A DNA stretch of 9,256 nucleotides. Origin: Deltaproteobacteria bacterium. Lineage in GTDB: Bacteria; Desulfobacterota; Desulfobacteria; Desulfobacterales; ETH-SRB1. The stretch covers positions 1-9,256 of the forward strand of contig JAFCZU010000105.1 in assembly GCA_019314185.1 (NCBI GenBank), given 5' to 3'. Below, one piece after another: positions 6,583 through 9,256 of this stretch. A program made the translations under genes and the position numbers. Each line of letters begins with the position of its first letter. Position 1 is the first letter of the stretch. The notes below the pieces were generated by a model, which was not told the origin of the DNA, made no database searches, and saw only the letters and a program-made list of their open reading frames with translations.

Positions 6583-7632
6583 ATGCTTTGCAGATACACT
6601 GTTTGTCCTCTTTCTCCTCTCATGACACCTTTAATGTCCGATACATTTTTTGGGCATTTCTGCTGGGCGCTTGTCTATGAAAATGATGAAAAATATCTGG
6701 AAAATTTTTTAAATTCATACACCGAAGAAAAAAGCGCGCCTGTTTTATTTTCTTCTGCTTTTGTTTCAGGCTATCTCCCAAGACCAGTGCTGCCCTTGCC
6801 AAAAAGAAAAGCAATACGCAAATTTGTTGAGGAAAAATTTGTAGATTCCAATGATAAATCATTAAACGATCTGAATACTAAACAAAGATTTTTTAAAGGG
6901 ATGGAAGCGGTCAAAGCATGGAACAAGATCAGATTTATCAAGAGAAAAGACTGGCTGCAATTGAAAAATGGTTATTCCGAGGCTTTGCTTTACGAAATAT
7001 TTTACAAAAGAACAATGGTAGACCATACTTTACAAAACCGTGTTCTGGAAAATGAAATTTCAGCCTCAAATACTGTGAACCGCATAAGTGGCACAGTTGA
7101 CGAAGAAACCGGAGGACTTTTTCAAAGAGAAAAGGAATGGTATTACGAAAATACAAAACTTGATCTTTATGTCGAAACAAGTTCAAAAGAATTCACTTCG
7201 GCAGCAGACTGGTTTTTAACAGAACACCTGCCTTTAAATGGATTCGGCAAGGATAAAACTGTTGGCATGGGATGTTTAAAAATCCACAAAGATAAATCTT
7301 TTAATCCGGCCATATTCAATGTCAGCGATGCGAATGCTGTCGTCACTTTATCAATGACAGCTTTTGAAGGAATGATGGAATATCCGTCCTATTATCGGCT
7401 TATAACAAAGTTTGGCAAACTGGGGGGAACCTACGCCTTTTCAAGCCCCACAGGAGGAAAAACGAGGCCATTTAAAAAACCTGTTATGATGATGGAGCCC
7501 GGCAGTATCTTTTTTACTTCCGAGCAATTGAATAATAAACCACTGCTAAAAGACGTTCATTCAGATAAAAAGATACGTCATGCAGGTGTTCCTCTAACTC
7601 TGCCATTAAAAACCAGGGAGGATTATGCCTAA
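6583..7632 (+). CDS. csm4: Csm4, RAMP subunit that caps the crRNA 5' end
   Basis: Csm4 (349 residues) holds the repeat-derived 5' tag of the crRNA and joins Csm1 to the Csm3 filament. The start MLCRYTVCPLSP is chosen because ACCGGAGG stands 6 bases upstream and the protein then begins as the family does; the open frame extends back to 6451 only by overlapping csm3. Motifs are SDTFFGHFCWAL (19-30), the glycine-rich GFGKDKTVGMGCL (220-232), YYRLITKFGKLGGTYAF (270-286) and the C-terminal PFKKPVMMMEPGSIF (296-310). The region between about 35 and 215 is poorly conserved in the family. Its TAA overlaps the ATG of csm5 by one base, so the two are translationally coupled. Confidence 0.94.
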   Translation: MLCRYTVCPLSPLMTPLMSDTFFGHFCWALVYENDEKYLENFLNSYTEEKSAPVLFSSAFVSGYLPRPVLPLPKRKAIRKFVEEKFVDSNDKSLNDLNTKQRFFKGMEAVKAWNKIRFIKRKDWLQLKNGYSEALLYEIFYKRTMVDHTLQNRVLENEISASNTVNRISGTVDEETGGLFQREKEWYYENTKLDLYVETSSKEFTSAADWFLTEHLPLNGFGKDKTVGMGCLKIHKDKSFNPAIFNVSDANAVVTLSMTAFEGMMEYPSYYRLITKFGKLGGTYAFSSPTGGKTRPFKKPVMMMEPGSIFFTSEQLNNKPLLKDVHSDKKIRHAGVPLTLPLKTREDYA

Positions 7633-9128
7633 TGCCAAGTCATGAATCATATAATGTCAGGCTTCATATTTTATCGCCGATTCACATTGGGTCGGGGCAG
7701 GAGCTTGATCCATTTTCATACGTTATCCGGGACAATAAACTCCTGATAATAGATATGGCTAAATGGATTGAAAATTATTCCGACAAGGAAACATTATATC
7801 AAAAAATGGATTCTGAGGATTATATTGATCTTCGAAATTATATCGCAAAAAACTTTAACGATAATAATGCGGTTTTAAGTACTATTGACGTGAAAAGCTC
7901 TGAGGTTATAAGAACATACAAAAAAGCTGTTTACGATAAAACATCCAGCAACCAGGCGTTGATAAATTTTATGACAAGAAATGAAATAACAAAAACCCCA
8001 TACATTCCTGGAAGCTCTATCAAAGGGGCAATCCGCACCGCGATAGCAAACATATTTGTAATTTCAGCTAATATTAAGTCAGGAGATTCATATAAATCCG
8101 GCTACGACAAAAAAATATTCGGGAATCCTACCGTTGATCCCATGAAAAACCTTAAAATCTCTGATGTTTCTCTAGACAAATTTGGGTCTGTTATATTCGA
8201 AGCAAGAGAACATTCCTCCAAGGAAAATAAAACGCCGAAAGGTTCCTACGAAGCGGCGGTAAGTCTTTGCCAGACCAATCTTTCTGTGGTTTATCCGTTG
8301 AAACTATCGTTAAATCCTTTTGTTTTGCATGGGAAAACCATTGATGCAAAGTTTTTATTAGATTCCCTGCACAGGTTTTACATGCCAAAATTTATCAAAG
8401 AGTATGAAAAATTTTATAAAGATGAATCATATAAAGACATAAGGCAGGCAATAGCTCCGCTTAATATGGAAGCAGTGCGTTTAAAAACAAATGAAGCATT
8501 TGTACGTATCGGTCATTTTTCACATGTGGAATGTGTTACTTTGGATAATATCCGTAGCCCCAAAACAAGAATGAAAGACGGCAAACCTTTGCCGTGGGGT
8601 AAAACAAGAACTCTCGCAAACGGAATATACCCGTTTGGGTGGGTAAAACTTGAATTTGTAAATTTAAAATCAAAGCCGAGGCCTCAAATTGACTGGCCTT
8701 TTTCTCTCCAAGAGATTGAAAATATTATTCAGGCAAAAAAAGAGTCTATAATAAAAGCGAATAAAGCCGCCGAAGTTGCTGCATTAGAGGCAAGAGAAGC
8801 TGAAGAAAAACGGCTGGCAGAAGAAAAACGCAAGGCAGCGCTTGAAGCCATGTCTCCAGAAGAGCGAGATATTGCGACAGTCAACGACCCTGAAATTACA
8901 GAAAATCAAGTAGTCGAAATATACAACAGAATAGATGATTTTTCAGAAAATAATAAGACAAAGCTGGCACTGGCTTTGAAAGCATACTGGGAAGTCCTTG
9001 GGAAGTGGAAAAAGGCAAAAGGAAAAAAGACAAAAGGAATCCTTAAACAAATAGATAGAGTTGAAAAGGTTAAAAGTATTTTAGGTGAGAAACAATCTCG
9101 TTCCTTAGCAACCAAAAAGGAGCAATAA
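7632..9128 (+). CDS. csm5: Csm5, RAMP subunit at the crRNA 3' end, with a long charged C-terminal extension
   Basis: Csm5 (498 residues) caps the 3' end of the Csm filament and helps mature the crRNA. The N-terminus VRLHILSPIHIGSGQELDP (9-27) and TPYIPGSSIKGAIRTAI (122-138) are standard Csm5 features, and RIGHFSHVECVTLDNIR (292-308) with GKTRTLANGIYPFGWVKLE (323-341) closes the RAMP body. After about residue 357 there is an extension of some 140 residues. First comes an Ala/Glu/Lys/Arg-rich stretch likely to be a long helix or coiled coil (360-405). It is followed by SPEERDIATVNDPEITENQV (408-427), and then by LALALKAYWEVLGKWKKAKG (445-464) and a lysine-rich tail. Csm5 proteins are usually nearer 350-400 residues, so this one is long. 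GGGAGG lies about 10 bases before the ATG. Confidence 0.93.
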   Translation: MPSHESYNVRLHILSPIHIGSGQELDPFSYVIRDNKLLIIDMAKWIENYSDKETLYQKMDSEDYIDLRNYIAKNFNDNNAVLSTIDVKSSEVIRTYKKAVYDKTSSNQALINFMTRNEITKTPYIPGSSIKGAIRTAIANIFVISANIKSGDSYKSGYDKKIFGNPTVDPMKNLKISDVSLDKFGSVIFEAREHSSKENKTPKGSYEAAVSLCQTNLSVVYPLKLSLNPFVLHGKTIDAKFLLDSLHRFYMPKFIKEYEKFYKDESYKDIRQAIAPLNMEAVRLKTNEAFVRIGHFSHVECVTLDNIRSPKTRMKDGKPLPWGKTRTLANGIYPFGWVKLEFVNLKSKPRPQIDWPFSLQEIENIIQAKKESIIKANKAAEVAALEAREAEEKRLAEEKRKAALEAMSPEERDIATVNDPEITENQVVEIYNRIDDFSENNKTKLALALKAYWEVLGKWKKAKGKKTKGILKQIDRVEKVKSILGEKQSRSLATKKEQ

Positions 9129-9134
9129 GCAATC

Positions 9135-9256
9135 GTGACATTAAAGAAACTAACCAATGTTCTCAAAATAATAACGGATAGTCTTATGCGGGAACAAATC
9201 CCGTACTCATTGATCGGGGCGCTGGCATTGAGTTTGTATGGACTTCCAAGGTTTAC
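9135..9256 (+). CDS. Nucleotidyltransferase-like protein, N-terminal part (gene runs off the right edge)
   Basis: A GTG start 6 bases after the csm5 stop opens a frame that stays open to the window edge (40 complete codons). The sequence has REQIPYSLIGALALSLYGLP followed by RFT at the edge. This hydrophobic GALALSLYG segment with PRFT is the usual opening of small MNT/AbiEii-like nucleotidyltransferases, where a GxxDxD-type metal site follows soon after; that site is beyond the edge, so the assignment is provisional. An AGGAG stands 12 bases before the GTG, rather far; an ATG at 9186 is the alternative start but would delete much of the first helix. The tiny gap suggests cotranscription with the csm genes. 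Confidence 0.68.
   Translation, partial: MTLKKLTNVLKIITDSLMREQIPYSLIGALALSLYGLPRF

Overview
The window holds a type III-A (Csm) CRISPR-Cas interference locus, all on the + strand, flanked by two genes that run off the window edges. From left to right: the 5' end of an AAA ATPase gene on the - strand (1-177); a divergent regulatory region (178-410); cas6 (411-1349); a CARF-domain protein of the Cas_NE0113 family (1349-2473); a 456-base stretch without an intact gene (2474-2929) that carries a promoter-like element, several inverted repeats, a strong intrinsic terminator and a frameshifted HicB-like antitoxin remnant; then csm1/cas10, csm2, csm3, csm4 and csm5 (2930-9128) packed with gaps of 12-16 bases or 1-base overlaps; and finally the 5' end of a nucleotidyltransferase-like gene starting 6 bases after csm5 (9135 to the edge).

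How the parts work together (family knowledge applied to what is seen): Cas6 trims the CRISPR transcript to crRNAs. Csm1-Csm5 assemble on the crRNA. Csm3 (Asp34 present) cuts the bound target RNA. Csm1 carries an HD motif for DNA cleavage and an intact GGDD cyclase motif for cyclic oligoadenylate. The CARF protein should bind that messenger. It has ring-nuclease-type residues and no recognisable HEPN RNase motif, so it more probably switches signalling off, or reads it through a winged-helix domain, than acts as a toxic RNase. No CRISPR array, cas1 or cas2 is present in the window.

The two halves look like separate transcription units and perhaps separate acquisitions. cas6 and the CARF gene are visibly richer in G+C than the A+T-rich csm genes, and the junction holds a bidirectional terminator and toxin-antitoxin debris. 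The style of the Cas proteins suggests a bacterium, possibly one of the sulfate-reducing Desulfobacterota, but this is only an impression from remembered family members. The points most worth a second look are a 38-bp out-of-frame tandem duplication across the cas6 start, a possible short RNA between the two modules, the Cys4 insertion in the CARF protein, a roughly 140-residue charged extension on Csm5, and the nucleotidyltransferase fused to the end of the operon.
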